From Flavobacteriales bacterium (lineage in GTDB: Bacteria > Bacteroidota > Bacteroidia > Flavobacteriales > PHOS-HE28): 28,306 nucleotides of DNA. The notes below the pieces were generated by a model, which saw nothing but the letters and a program-made list of their open reading frames with translations, had not been told where the DNA came from and did not search any database. The stretch's first letter is position 1, and every line of letters starts with the position of its first letter. Position numbers and translations under genes: made by a program. The DNA is taken from positions 1-28,306 of the forward strand of contig SSGN01000191.1 in NCBI GenBank assembly GCA_008016945.1, written 5' to 3'. Positions 21,456 to 28,306 of this stretch are shown in pieces.

Positions 21456-22469
21456 ATGCTGCGCGCCCTGTCCGTGGATGAATGGCTTGCCGTGGATGAA
21501 CCCATCGTGGATGTGCGTTCACCCGGTGAGTTCGCACGTGGCCACATCCCCGGTGCCTACAGCCTCCCGCTCTTTTCCAATGAGGAACGGGCCATCGTGG
21601 GTACCATCTACAAACAGCAAGGGCGTGATCCCGCGTTACTGGAGGGTCTACGCTTGGTGGGGCCCAAACTGGCTTGGTTGGTGGAGGAAGCTCAGCGTAT
21701 CGCACCGGAAGGTCGGATCCGCGTACACTGTTGGCGCGGCGGTGAGCGGAGCGCGAGTGTTGCCTGGCTCTTGGGCAAGGCAGGATTCCTGAATGTCGCG
21801 GTGCTCAAAGCGGGCTACAAGAGCTTCAGGAAGACCGTCCTTAACACCTTCGAGGTTCCGTTGGATCTTCGCGTTCTTGGTGGCTACACGGGTACCGGAA
21901 AGACGGAGACACTGGAACAGTTAAGGTCACGCGGTGAGCAGGTCATCGATCTGGAGGACTTCGCATCGCACAAGGGGTCGGCATTCGGAGCGTTGGGCGG
22001 TTCGTCACAGCCCTCCACGGAACAGTTCGAGAACCTCTTGTGGTATCGTATGCGCCAGTTGGTGGCTGGGCGCCGAGTCTGGGTGGAGGATGAAAGCGCC
22101 ATGATCGGTCGTGTGAACATCCCGGCGCCATTCTTCGATCAGATGCGCAGGGCCTCCATGTACTTCGTGGATCTGCCGATCGAGGCAAGGACCGAACGCC
22201 TCGTCCGGGATTACGGCCGCTTTCCAGCGGAACAGCTTGCTTCGGCCATGGGCCGGATCGCCAAACGGTTAGGCCCGCAACATCACAAAGCCGCGATGGC
22301 AGCTCTTGCGCAGGGCGATCTGCACCAGGTGGCACGGACCGCCTTGCACTATTACGACAAGTCGTATCGATTTGGCGTATCCCGCCGCGACCCATCGCGC
22401 GTGGTGGAGCTGGCCGTTTCCGATGACGACCCCGCCCAACTCGCACAACGATTGATCGAACTCCAATGA
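21456..22469 (+). CDS. selU: tRNA 2-selenouridine synthase SelU (MnmH)
   Basis: 337 aa, cytoplasmic. SelU replaces sulfur by selenium at the 2-position of the wobble (thio)uridine in tRNAs for Lys, Glu and Gln, using selenophosphate from SelD. The N-terminal rhodanese domain has VDVRSPGEFARGHIPGAYSL (18-37) and the active-site HCWRGGERS with Cys92. A P-loop domain follows: GYTGTGKT at 143-150. Then come LEDFASHKGSAFGALG and the conserved EDESAMIGRVNIP. ATG 21456 (MLRALSVDEWL) fits the family start; the longer frame adds 31 unrelated residues, and a GTG 9 nt upstream is possible. Its stop overlaps the ATG of selD (ATGA at 22466), so enzyme and selenium donor are translationally coupled. Confidence 0.95.
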   Translation: MLRALSVDEWLAVDEPIVDVRSPGEFARGHIPGAYSLPLFSNEERAIVGTIYKQQGRDPALLEGLRLVGPKLAWLVEEAQRIAPEGRIRVHCWRGGERSASVAWLLGKAGFLNVAVLKAGYKSFRKTVLNTFEVPLDLRVLGGYTGTGKTETLEQLRSRGEQVIDLEDFASHKGSAFGALGGSSQPSTEQFENLLWYRMRQLVAGRRVWVEDESAMIGRVNIPAPFFDQMRRASMYFVDLPIEARTERLVRDYGRFPAEQLASAMGRIAKRLGPQHHKAAMAALAQGDLHQVARTALHYYDKSYRFGVSRRDPSRVVELAVSDDDPAQLAQRLIELQ

Positions 22470-23515
22470 CCACGCCGTCCGAGGCTCCAGTGCGCCTCAC
22501 CCAATACAGCCATGGTGCAGGATGCGGCTGCAAGATCGCCCCTGCGCAGCTGGATATCATCCTCCGGAGCAACATGGATATGCTCCCCTCGCCTTCCCTC
22601 TTGGTGGGCTACGGGAGCCGCGATGACGCCGCCGTGTACGACCTCGGCGATGGGCGCTGTATCATCAGCACCACCGATTTCTTCTCCCCCATCCTCGATG
22701 ACCCCTATGATTTCGGCAGGGTCGCCGCGGCCAATGCCTTGAGCGATGTGTATGCCATGGGCGGAAGACCGCTCCTCGCCGTGGCCATCCTTGGCTGGCC
22801 CATCGAGAAGCTGTCACCGGAGTTGGCGCAACAGGTGATCGACGGTGGGCGGAGGACCTGTCATGACGCCGGGATCCCGCTCGCCGGTGGCCATAGCATC
22901 GATGCCCCCGAGCCATTCTTCGGGTTAGCCGTGACCGGTGAGGTGCATGGAAGCCAGTTGAAACGGAACGATACCGCACAGGTCGGTGATGTGCTATTCC
23001 TCACCAAACCCCTCGGCGTGGGGATCCTGAGCACCGCGCAGAAACGCGGGATCCTCCCGGCGGAAGGTGCAGAACTGGTACGCGACATCATGACCCAGCT
23101 CAACACCGTGGGGACTCACCTGGGGCACGCACCACAGGTCCATGCGTTGACGGACGTTACGGGATTCGGCTTGCTGGGCCATCTATTGGAGATGTGTGGT
23201 GACCGCCTTGGGGCGGTGTTGCATTATGATGCCATTCCGAAGATCCCGGCCGCGCCCGAGTTGATCGCCAAGGGCTGCTATCCGGATGGAGCCTTGCGCA
23301 ATTGGAAGTCGTATGGTCAAAAGGTCGCTGGTGCCAACACCATGGAACGTATGTTCATGCTCGCAGACCCCCAGACCAGCGGTGGGCTCCTGATCGCGTC
23401 TGCGGCTGATGGTGCCGATGAGGTTGGCCGGATCCTCACCGAACATGCCATTTCATCCACGGTCATTGGAAGGTTCGAGACACGGGATCCGGCACATGTC
23501 ATTCGCGTGGAATGA
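22466..23515 (+). CDS. selD: Selenide, water dikinase SelD (Cys form)
   Basis: 349 aa, cytoplasmic. It makes selenophosphate from selenide and ATP. The N-terminal LTQYSHGAGCGCKIAP is almost identical to E. coli; the catalytic Cys20 and Lys23 are present. Because the catalytic position is Cys, not Sec, the enzyme itself does not need UGA decoding. The PurM/AIRS-like core follows: SPSLLVGYGSRDDAAVYDL, TDFFSPILDDPYDFGRVAAANALSDVYAMGG, GGHSIDAPEPFFGLAVTG, LTKPLGVGIL, and DVTGFGLLGHLLEM. Length is normal (347 in E. coli). No selA, selB or tRNA-Sec is in the window, so the visible use of selenophosphate is tRNA modification by SelU. Confidence 0.97.
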   Translation: MTTPSEAPVRLTQYSHGAGCGCKIAPAQLDIILRSNMDMLPSPSLLVGYGSRDDAAVYDLGDGRCIISTTDFFSPILDDPYDFGRVAAANALSDVYAMGGRPLLAVAILGWPIEKLSPELAQQVIDGGRRTCHDAGIPLAGGHSIDAPEPFFGLAVTGEVHGSQLKRNDTAQVGDVLFLTKPLGVGILSTAQKRGILPAEGAELVRDIMTQLNTVGTHLGHAPQVHALTDVTGFGLLGHLLEMCGDRLGAVLHYDAIPKIPAAPELIAKGCYPDGALRNWKSYGQKVAGANTMERMFMLADPQTSGGLLIASAADGADEVGRILTEHAISSTVIGRFETRDPAHVIRVE

Positions 23516-23544
23516 GGAATTCTCATCGGATCGTACGAAATTCG

Positions 23545-23564
23545 CAACGTGAAGCTTCACGTTG
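23545..23564. promoter_or_regulatory. Perfect 20-bp palindrome upstream of the AT-hook gene
   Basis: CAACGTGAAG (23545-23554) followed at once by its exact reverse complement CTTCACGTTG (23555-23564). It lies 26 nt before ATG 23591. A perfect palindrome without spacer looks like a binding site for a symmetric DNA-binding protein, possibly the adjacent gene product. Confidence 0.65.
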
Positions 23565-23590
23565 AAGCGAACGAAACATCCGAGTTGAGA

Positions 23591-24199
23591 ATGGCGAATG
23601 AACGGCTTAGTGCCAAGAATGTTGAAGTCCTGCTTGCCCAATACCGTGAGGAACGACGCCGTTTGTTGTTTCAGCTGGAGAATGTTCGGGAGACCATAGC
23701 CCGCCTCAAGGAGTTAGGTGAACGTGAGGGAAATGGCGATCCGGAGGCTGGGATGGCAAAAAGCGGCACCCGCCGTGTTGCCGAAGCACCCAGCCTTGCC
23801 AAGCGCTCACCGGGGCGGCCGCGGAAGACGGTTGAAGCCGCGCCTGCGAAAACCAAGCGACGGAAGAAAAGAGCGAGCACGGGTGGCTATCGACTCAATT
23901 CCTGGGATGAGATGGTGATCAGCACCATTTCCAAAGAGGGCATGCTCCGAAAGGAAACGCTGGTGGAGAAGGCCAAGGCTTGGGCAAAGACCAATGCCAA
24001 GGGAATGAGTGCGGCCGACATCGAATTGAAGATGACGCGGGTGCTTCAGAAGCTGAGTGGTGTCCGGGGTATCCTTGCAACCCACCGAACAGGCTTGGAA
24101 CGCGGATACCACTACGGCCTGAAGGAGTGGTTCTTCTCTACGACCGGAGCCATCCGTCCACAGCATTTGGATAAACTGGTGCTGAAGCCCAGGGTCTGA
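23591..24199 (+). CDS. AT-hook / coiled-coil putative DNA-binding protein
   Basis: 202 aa from ATG 23591; a GTG at 23549 would add 14 residues, but it lies inside the palindrome, so I prefer the ATG. Residues about 10-45 form a charged coiled coil (LLAQYREERRRLLFQLENVR). Residues 71-79 contain the AT-hook core SPGRPRKT, followed by the basic stretch KTKRRKKR. The C-terminal 100 residues (NSWDEMVISTISKEGMLRKE, AADIELKMTRVLQKLSGVRG, YHYGLKEWF) look like a winged-helix or HTH domain. I know similar architectures in Bacteroidota without a defined role; nucleoid or transcription control is the inference. It starts 75 nt after selD and may be read from the same operon or its own promoter. Confidence 0.75.
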   Translation: MANERLSAKNVEVLLAQYREERRRLLFQLENVRETIARLKELGEREGNGDPEAGMAKSGTRRVAEAPSLAKRSPGRPRKTVEAAPAKTKRRKKRASTGGYRLNSWDEMVISTISKEGMLRKETLVEKAKAWAKTNAKGMSAADIELKMTRVLQKLSGVRGILATHRTGLERGYHYGLKEWFFSTTGAIRPQHLDKLVLKPRV

Positions 24200-24499
24200 C
24201 GCTGTGGGGTGATGCTTGTGCCTAGGTGGGCCAGGTTCTCCGAGGCATCGGGGGGAGCGCTCGGCGGGACCAGTGCCCCTTGGTCGCGCCGGTAGAGGCC
24301 ATGTTCGCGTTCCTGATGTGTGCTTCCATGGAGCTGGTGCGACGTTGGTGAACGACCTGCTGCCTATCCGGGTATAATGGCATGGGATCCTCGAACAAGG
24401 GAACGTGCTGCTCCATGGGTGCCGTGGAAAAGTCCATTCCATGGTGCAGGACGGGGTGCGTTCCGTGCCGGACATGTAGTTCAACTTTTTTTTCGGCGG

Positions 24500-24532
24500 G
24501 TTGTGACCTGACCGCGATACCTCCGTCACAAC
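24500..24532 (+). other. Stem-loop of unknown role
   Basis: GTTGTGAC (24500-24507) pairs with GTCACAAC (24525-24532), 17-nt loop. It lies 49 nt before an intrinsic terminator and could be part of a small structured RNA. Confidence 0.4.
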
Positions 24533-24580
24533 AACGACACGCATGGTGAGGAAGGGAGAGTCCAAGCTTTGCGAGTCCTT

Positions 24581-24608
24581 GAAGCGCCCTCGGGCGCTTC
24601 TTGTATTT
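24581..24608 (+). terminator. Intrinsic terminator without an adjacent upstream gene
   Basis: GAAGCGCC (24581-24588), loop CTCG, GGCGCTTC (24593-24600), then TTGTATTT: a GC-rich perfect 8-bp stem (9 bp if the loop tightens) plus a T-rich tail on the + strand. The closest + strand stop is 382 nt upstream. Confidence 0.75.
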
Positions 24609-24659
24609 CTGGCCGAACCATAGGCCGTTCGATCCGGCTGGAAGGCCGTGGCCACGATG

Positions 24660-24667
24660 TATTTTCG
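24660..24667 (+). promoter_or_regulatory. Promoter-like element TATTTTCG
   Basis: Matches TAnnTTyG and lies 34 nt before the ATG of the outer-membrane-type gene, just after the orphan terminator. No clear -33 box. Confidence 0.35.
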
Positions 24668-24701
24668 GCCCAGCGATGCACTGTCGTCCCTGTACAAGCC
24701 C

Positions 24702-25196
24702 ATGAGAACGGTCGTTCTTCTGCTCTTCACGCTGCTTTTCACACGAACCATGGCCCAGGATCAAGGCTTCGGTATCGGAGCCATGGTTGGCGACCCTACT
24801 GGGATCAGCGCCAAGGTCTGGATCGGTGGAGACCGGGCCGTCGACTTCGGTTTGGCCTGGGGGCTGTGGCGCGGAGGCTATATGCACCTCCATGCGGATC
24901 ACCTGTTCCACAAGATGGATCTGATCGATGTGGGCGCAGGTCGAATGCCGCTCTACTTCGGCCCGGGCCTGCGGCTCCGTACGTGGAACAACGGCCGTTA
25001 CTGGCACCGTGGTCATTACTATGATCACGATGGCACGCGTGTGGGCTTGGGCATCAGGTTCCCGGTGGGCGTGGCTTACCTGTTCGATGATGCGCCGGTG
25101 GACCTATTCCTGGAGGTCGCCCCTACCCTGGACCTCGTGCCCGGCACTTACCTTGACTTCGACGCTGGGCTCGGAGTGAGGTACTACTTCAAGTGA
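24702..25196 (+). CDS. Putative small outer-membrane beta-barrel protein
   Basis: 164 aa from ATG 24702. A signal peptide MRTVVLLLFTLLFTRTMAQ is followed by alternating beta-strand-like segments rich in Gly and aromatic residues: GFGIGAMVGDPTGISAKVWI, DRAVDFGLAWGLWRGGYMHL, YFGPGLRLRT, TRVGLGIRFPVGVAYLF and a C-terminal LDFDAGLGVRYYFK. The end in an aromatic-rich strand (GVRYYF, then Lys) fits a barrel protein folded into the outer membrane, and the size fits an 8-strand barrel. A His/Tyr-rich loop (YWHRGHYYDHDG, about residues 101-112) could bind metal, which is speculation. No known family is assigned. Its last 8 bases overlap the convergent PAP2 gene end. Confidence 0.75.
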   Translation: MRTVVLLLFTLLFTRTMAQDQGFGIGAMVGDPTGISAKVWIGGDRAVDFGLAWGLWRGGYMHLHADHLFHKMDLIDVGAGRMPLYFGPGLRLRTWNNGRYWHRGHYYDHDGTRVGLGIRFPVGVAYLFDDAPVDLFLEVAPTLDLVPGTYLDFDAGLGVRYYFK

Positions 25197-25827
25197 AGAG
25201 CCGTCGATCCAGGAACGAGCGTTCGGAGAACGCACTTCGATACAGCCATTGGTACACGACCAAGGCGGTGACGGTCCCGATCGCTGCTCCGACCAGGATG
25301 TCCTCCGTGAAGTGTTGGGATAGATATACACGGGTGTAAGCAAGGATCGCGGCGAGTGAACCCAGCGCGTAGCCCCAAGCCCTTCTCCTGGAAAGCACGG
25401 CCAGTGCCAGGCACATGCTGAAGGCCGCTGTGGCATGACCACTGGGAAAACTCAGATGATGATGCAGGTCGATCCCGGACACCCAGTGCATATCGCCCAG
25501 CTCGGCGCGGTACATCGATGGTCGGTCGTGGCTGAACGACCTTTTGAGCACTTGAACGATGATCGCACTGCCGCCGCAGCTCAGCCCGATCATCAAGAAT
25601 GACCTCAGATCACGGATCAACAACATCATCAGTGCCACCGCAGTGGGCACCAAACCGTCGGCCAGGTGGGTGAACAACGCCATGCTTCTGTCCAAGAAGG
25701 GCGAGGATACCGGATGCATGGCCCGGTGCAGCTCCAGCTTTTCCGTACGCAACACCAGTACACCCAAAGCCAGTGTGTACAGGCCCCAGATGTACAGGAA
25801 CGGCACGATCGATCTTCGTTCAGACAC
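25189..25827 (-). CDS. PAP2-family membrane phosphatase
   Basis: 212 aa, inner-membrane protein with about five or six TM helices. The three motifs of the PAP2/acid phosphatase superfamily are present: KRSFSHDRP at 95-103 (K-x6-RP), SFPSGH at 126-131, and R166-x5-H172-x3-D176 (RVYLSQHFTED). The active site should face the periplasm and act on lipid phosphates such as undecaprenyl pyrophosphate, phosphatidic acid or lipid A phosphates; which one is not visible. The only start is GTG 25827, because an in-frame TAG lies 4 codons upstream. A TAGTTTCG element 4 nt before this GTG suggests a nearly leaderless transcript. Divergent from the secreted repeat protein at 25888. Confidence 0.92.
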   Translation of the reverse strand: MSERRSIVPFLYIWGLYTLALGVLVLRTEKLELHRAMHPVSSPFLDRSMALFTHLADGLVPTAVALMMLLIRDLRSFLMIGLSCGGSAIIVQVLKRSFSHDRPSMYRAELGDMHWVSGIDLHHHLSFPSGHATAAFSMCLALAVLSRRRAWGYALGSLAAILAYTRVYLSQHFTEDILVGAAIGTVTALVVYQWLYRSAFSERSFLDRRLFT

Positions 25828-25831
25828 CCCG

Positions 25832-25839
25832 CGAAACTA
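25832..25839 (-). promoter_or_regulatory. Promoter -7 element TAGTTTCG before the PAP2 gene
   Basis: On the - strand TAGTTTCG ends 4 nt before the GTG start. It matches TAnnTTTG except for one C. The message would start at or beside the initiation codon. Confidence 0.4.
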
Positions 25840-25874
25840 CCGTTCCGACCGATCCTTCAGCATATTTGTCTTGT

Positions 25875-25882
25875 TACCTTCA
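25875..25882 (+). promoter_or_regulatory. Promoter-like element TACCTTCA
   Basis: 5 nt before ATG 25888; one of several TACCTTnn elements set close to start codons in this window. Tentative. Confidence 0.3.
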
Positions 25883-25887
25883 ACCGC

Positions 25888-27057
25888 ATGGATCCACTTC
25901 CCCTGTCCCGCCTTGTCCGCCACGTTTGGGCCGTAGGTGCACCCCTGCTATCCGGGCTGCTACAGGCGCAGAGTTTCACGCATACCATGGGTGCTATGAA
26001 TGCCCAGGATGGGATCGGTGCATGGCCCACCACGGAGGGATACCGTGTGGCGATCCGGGAGTACGTGGGGTCCCCGCACGCGTACACGGGCACGTTGCAC
26101 CATGCAGGACCCAATGGTGTGATCACGGCCTTGGGGATCCCGTTGTCGGAGGAGAATACGTTCCTTCAGAACGTGGTGGCGCACCCGGACGGCGGTGCGT
26201 GCCTTGTCGGCAGTGTTCTTCGTACAGCACCGCATGTGCACGATGCACTGGCGGTACGGACCTCCATCACCGGTGAGATCCTTTGGAGCCATGCCCCTGC
26301 ACTATCGGGCGCGCAACAGTTCTTCGGCGGTGTCGGCCTGGATGATGGTGGGGTCGTGCTCTGTGGTGTCTCGGACCAGGGGGATGGTCACCGACCGCTC
26401 GTGATGCGCTTTGGAGCCGATGGCGAGGTCCTGTGGAGCTACATCGGAACGGAGGCCACGGAGGCCGAAGCCTATGATGTGGCTGTGGAGGCCGATGTAC
26501 TGATGGTGACCGGGCGTGTGGCCAACTTCAGCGGCCAGGATGACATACTGGCGTGCCGCCTGAGCCTGGATGGGGACCTGGTGTGGACCTCGGCTTTCGG
26601 TGGGGCTGGATCCGATGTGGGGCGTGCCGTGATCGCCCGCGGGAATGGCGCGTTCTTGATCGCGGGCTATACCGATTCTTTCGGAACGTTCGACCAGAGC
26701 AGCCAACGAACACCGTTCCATGGCTACGTGTTGGGACTTGACCTCGCAGGGGACACACTTTTCACGCGGGCCCTTGGCGATACCTTGTCCGATGTACGCC
26801 TTTATGCCATGGCTGGCCTTGCGAACGGCGATGTCTGCCTCGCTGGAGAACGCGGCACCTCCGCACTTTCCGATGCCCTATTACTCCGCATAACAGCGAA
26901 CGGCACCGTAGTGTGGCAACGCATGTTGGATCTGGGGAAGGAAGAGCGGATCACTCACGTGCATGCCCTGTCCGATGGGGTGCTTGCCACCGGCTGGGCA
27001 TTCAGCGAGTTCGGGCGCCAGGTGCTCTTCATCCGGCGCGATACCAACGGCAACTGA
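25888..27057 (+). CDS. Secreted beta-propeller-like repeat protein
   Basis: 389 aa from ATG 25888. A signal peptide with a basic n-region (SRLVRHVW) and hydrophobic core AVGAPLLSGLLQAQS precedes the mature part. The rest is a series of about 45-60-residue repeats of the type 'ADGEVLWSYIGTEATEAEAYDV ... LMVTGRV', 'LDGDLVWTSAFGGAGSDVGRAV', 'LAGDTLFTRALGDTLSDVRLYAM', 'ANGTVVWQRMLDLGKEERITHV', which matches the Bacteroidota delta-60/PQQ-like propeller blade pattern. The usual role is at the cell surface, but no enzymatic site is seen. The protein ends DTNGN directly after the last blade's turn, without a type IX sorting domain; in relatives this motif normally opens a further blade, so a C-terminal truncation is possible. 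Confidence 0.75.
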   Translation: MDPLPLSRLVRHVWAVGAPLLSGLLQAQSFTHTMGAMNAQDGIGAWPTTEGYRVAIREYVGSPHAYTGTLHHAGPNGVITALGIPLSEENTFLQNVVAHPDGGACLVGSVLRTAPHVHDALAVRTSITGEILWSHAPALSGAQQFFGGVGLDDGGVVLCGVSDQGDGHRPLVMRFGADGEVLWSYIGTEATEAEAYDVAVEADVLMVTGRVANFSGQDDILACRLSLDGDLVWTSAFGGAGSDVGRAVIARGNGAFLIAGYTDSFGTFDQSSQRTPFHGYVLGLDLAGDTLFTRALGDTLSDVRLYAMAGLANGDVCLAGERGTSALSDALLLRITANGTVVWQRMLDLGKEERITHVHALSDGVLATGWAFSEFGRQVLFIRRDTNGN

Positions 27058-27316
27058 ACACCTCTTAGGGGCCTTCAGCGTCCGGCCATTCCCATATGGC
27101 ATGCTATCCCATTTGAACATCCAATACCAGCCGGTCCGCATGCTCTACTTCCCCATGCCTACTCCGAGAAACCTATTCCGTAGGCCCAACCTTCGGCAGC
27201 TTCGCTCCCTTTGGTCTACGCCATCGGTTTTGTAACAGGTCCCTCGTATCGGCCTGTGGGAAAATAGCCGCGCATCTTCGGCCGTTATTGAAGGTCCAAA
27301 TGATTTTCGTTCCACA

Positions 27317-28306
27317 TCAGGGTAGCTGTTGCTGCCGTACGTTCGTAGGCACCGTCGCGCCGATGTTCTGAAGTATGGGGTCGCGATCATTCTGCACGCC
27401 GGTGTAGCGCACCAGGCCGTCCAGGTTCACATCGCGGAGGTCATAGGCGCTAATGGTATTGGTCGGTACCGCACCTCCAATGGCCTGAAGGATCGGGTCG
27501 CGGTCGTTCTGAGCTCCGGTGTACTGTAGGTATCCATCCGGATGGGTGTTGCCGCTCCACATGGCGCGCTTACCATTGGACAAGGTCGCGCGCGCCGAAG
27601 TGCCATAGGTGGGCTCCGTGTTCAGGGTGAAGTCGATCGAGACTTCGTTGGGGCCAAGGGTCTTCGATGCGAAGGACATGACCCCCAGATGGTTCCGGTG
27701 CCTTACGGCCACGTAGTAGTTGTCCGGCGCTATATTGAACAAGATACGAGGCAGGCCGTTCACCCCCACCACATCGCCATCGCGTTGCAGCAAGGCGCTT
27801 TTGGTGGCCACCACCAGCGACGGGTTGTTCTTGTCGCGAAGTTCCACCAGTACCCAGTCCACGATCGCGTTCTTCCCGGTGGTATTGAACATGGCAGGAG
27901 CCACCGATTCTCCCCCGCTTCCCACCAAGGCATAGCCTAGGCCGGCATACGGCTCGGCCGTTGGCAACAAGCCTGCCTGGCGCAGGTTGTCGCTCATCAT
28001 GGCGGTGGTGGTGTTCCATGGGCCTTCCAGGTTCATCCGAACCCGCACGCTCGGTTGGCAATCCTGCCATCGGGCCAGCACACTGCCCGGTATGATGGTC
28101 CGTGTACTGTTCGAGGGGGTCTGCCAGTACAGGTTCACATGGTCGTTGCCCGTACCTTCCTTGTGCAACACTTCAACATAGTAGTAGGCTCCGGCCTGCA
28201 GTTGGATGCCCACGCTGGTCTGTTCCGGGTATTTGGTGAATTCCCCAACGTTCGTCCAGCCCGGTACCTGGCAGATCACCCGCTTATACAAGGGGTCGGA
28301 GTTCAG
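27317..28306 (-). CDS. Large surface protein with PA14 and dockerin-like repeats, C-terminal part (5' end outside window)
   Basis: 329 residues are visible; the start is beyond the right edge. The first 70 residues end a PA14-like carbohydrate-binding domain (GAYYYVEVLHKEGTGNDHVN, LYWQTPS). Then comes a module I know from many Bacteroidota surface proteins: VRMNLEGPW, IVDWVLVELRDKNNP, LLQRDGDVVG, NYYVAVRHRNHLGVMSF. The C-terminus has two 27-residue repeats with YTGxQNDRDPILQ, separated by a DVNLDG calcium-loop-like motif as in dockerins, and finishes NVRQQQLP. No type IX CTD of the standard kind is seen. An adhesin or glycan-binding enzyme at the cell surface is the inference; the enzymatic part, if any, is off the window. 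Confidence 0.8.
   Translation of the reverse strand: MNSDPLYKRVICQVPGWTNVGEFTKYPEQTSVGIQLQAGAYYYVEVLHKEGTGNDHVNLYWQTPSNSTRTIIPGSVLARWQDCQPSVRVRMNLEGPWNTTTAMMSDNLRQAGLLPTAEPYAGLGYALVGSGGESVAPAMFNTTGKNAIVDWVLVELRDKNNPSLVVATKSALLQRDGDVVGVNGLPRILFNIAPDNYYVAVRHRNHLGVMSFASKTLGPNEVSIDFTLNTEPTYGTSARATLSNGKRAMWSGNTHPDGYLQYTGAQNDRDPILQAIGGAVPTNTISAYDLRDVNLDGLVRYTGVQNDRDPILQNIGATVPTNVRQQQLP
27341..27538 (-). repeat. Two dockerin-like 27-residue repeats
   Basis: Repeat 1 (27458-27538) and repeat 2 (27341-27421) are identical at 20 of 27 residues; both contain YTG-x-QNDRDPILQ and end VPTN. The linker contains DVNLDG at its border with repeat 2. Confidence 0.85.

Larger units (their letters stand above)
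24200..24701. other. 502-bp intergenic region with hairpins and an orphan terminator
   Basis: No convincing gene. It contains a T8 run (24486-24493), an 8-bp stem GTTGTGAC/GTCACAAC (24500-24507 and 24525-24532) and a strong terminator at 24581-24608 that has no gene close upstream. A - strand frame at 24222-24437 has no recognisable family. A TATTTTCG promoter-like box (24660-24667) probably serves the next gene. Confidence 0.6.

Noticed and set aside
24222..24437. A - strand frame of 71 codons beginning MDFSTAPMEQHV.
   Set aside because: No recognisable family, no promoter or terminator, and composition similar to other shadow frames; left as unannotated intergenic DNA.
27058..27235. Continuation of the secreted repeat protein in another frame after 27057 (VRPFPYG..., a vague type IX-like start).
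   Set aside because: The match is too loose, and the frame lacks the conserved sorting-domain pattern.

Overview
The window looks like a chromosomal segment of a GC-rich, uncultured-type member of the Bacteroidota, probably Flavobacteriales-like. The evidence is: starts without Shine-Dalgarno sequences; TAnnTTTG-like promoter elements; a PA14/dockerin-like surface protein of a type I associate with this phylum; an AT-hook/coiled-coil DNA-binding protein; and secreted beta-propeller-like proteins. The phylum call is an inference from these traits, not from a marker gene. No rRNA, tRNA, CRISPR array, insertion sequence or phage gene was found.

Left part (1-10.5 kb), housekeeping: the end of a DUF4197 gene, a nucleoside phosphorylase and a SirB1-type transglutaminase-fold protein on the + strand; a secreted 526-aa protein of unknown function on the - strand; then a likely yaaA-ffh-folD series on the - strand. 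PEP synthase (ppsA) is divergent from yaaA, and its upstream region carries two strong hairpins built from repeated GGATCC palindromes.

Middle part (10.6-20.4 kb), the most unusual region: 18 consecutive small genes, all on the - strand and mostly 2-50 nt apart or overlapping. They encode small ligand-binding or stress-type domains: six AHSA1/SRPBCC genes (one with two fused domains), three DUF1801 proteins, a VOC/PhnB protein, a GyrI-like domain, a YdeI/OmdA protein, DoxX, DUF4287, an AlkD-like DNA glycosylase, an exported alpha/beta hydrolase, a four-TM gene interrupted by one in-frame TGA, and an ArsR-type repressor at the head. The repressor's promoter has a TACATTTG -7 box and a TTAACC-n4-GGTTAA operator. 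Three of the widest gaps are filled by dispersed short repeats that split the island into four modules.

Right part (20.5-28.3 kb): a + strand stress/selenium operon (universal stress protein, OsmC, tRNA 2-selenouridine synthase SelU, and SelD with Cys at the active site); an AT-hook protein behind a perfect 20-bp palindrome; a 502-bp gap with an orphan terminator that may end a small RNA; an outer-membrane-type protein; a PAP2 phosphatase; a secreted repeat protein that stops abruptly; and the C-terminal part of a large PA14/dockerin-like surface protein running off the right edge.

Best leads for something new: the ArsR-headed SRPBCC/DUF1801 island with its punctuating repeats, the ppsA leader hairpins, the in-frame TGA gene, and the orphan terminator.
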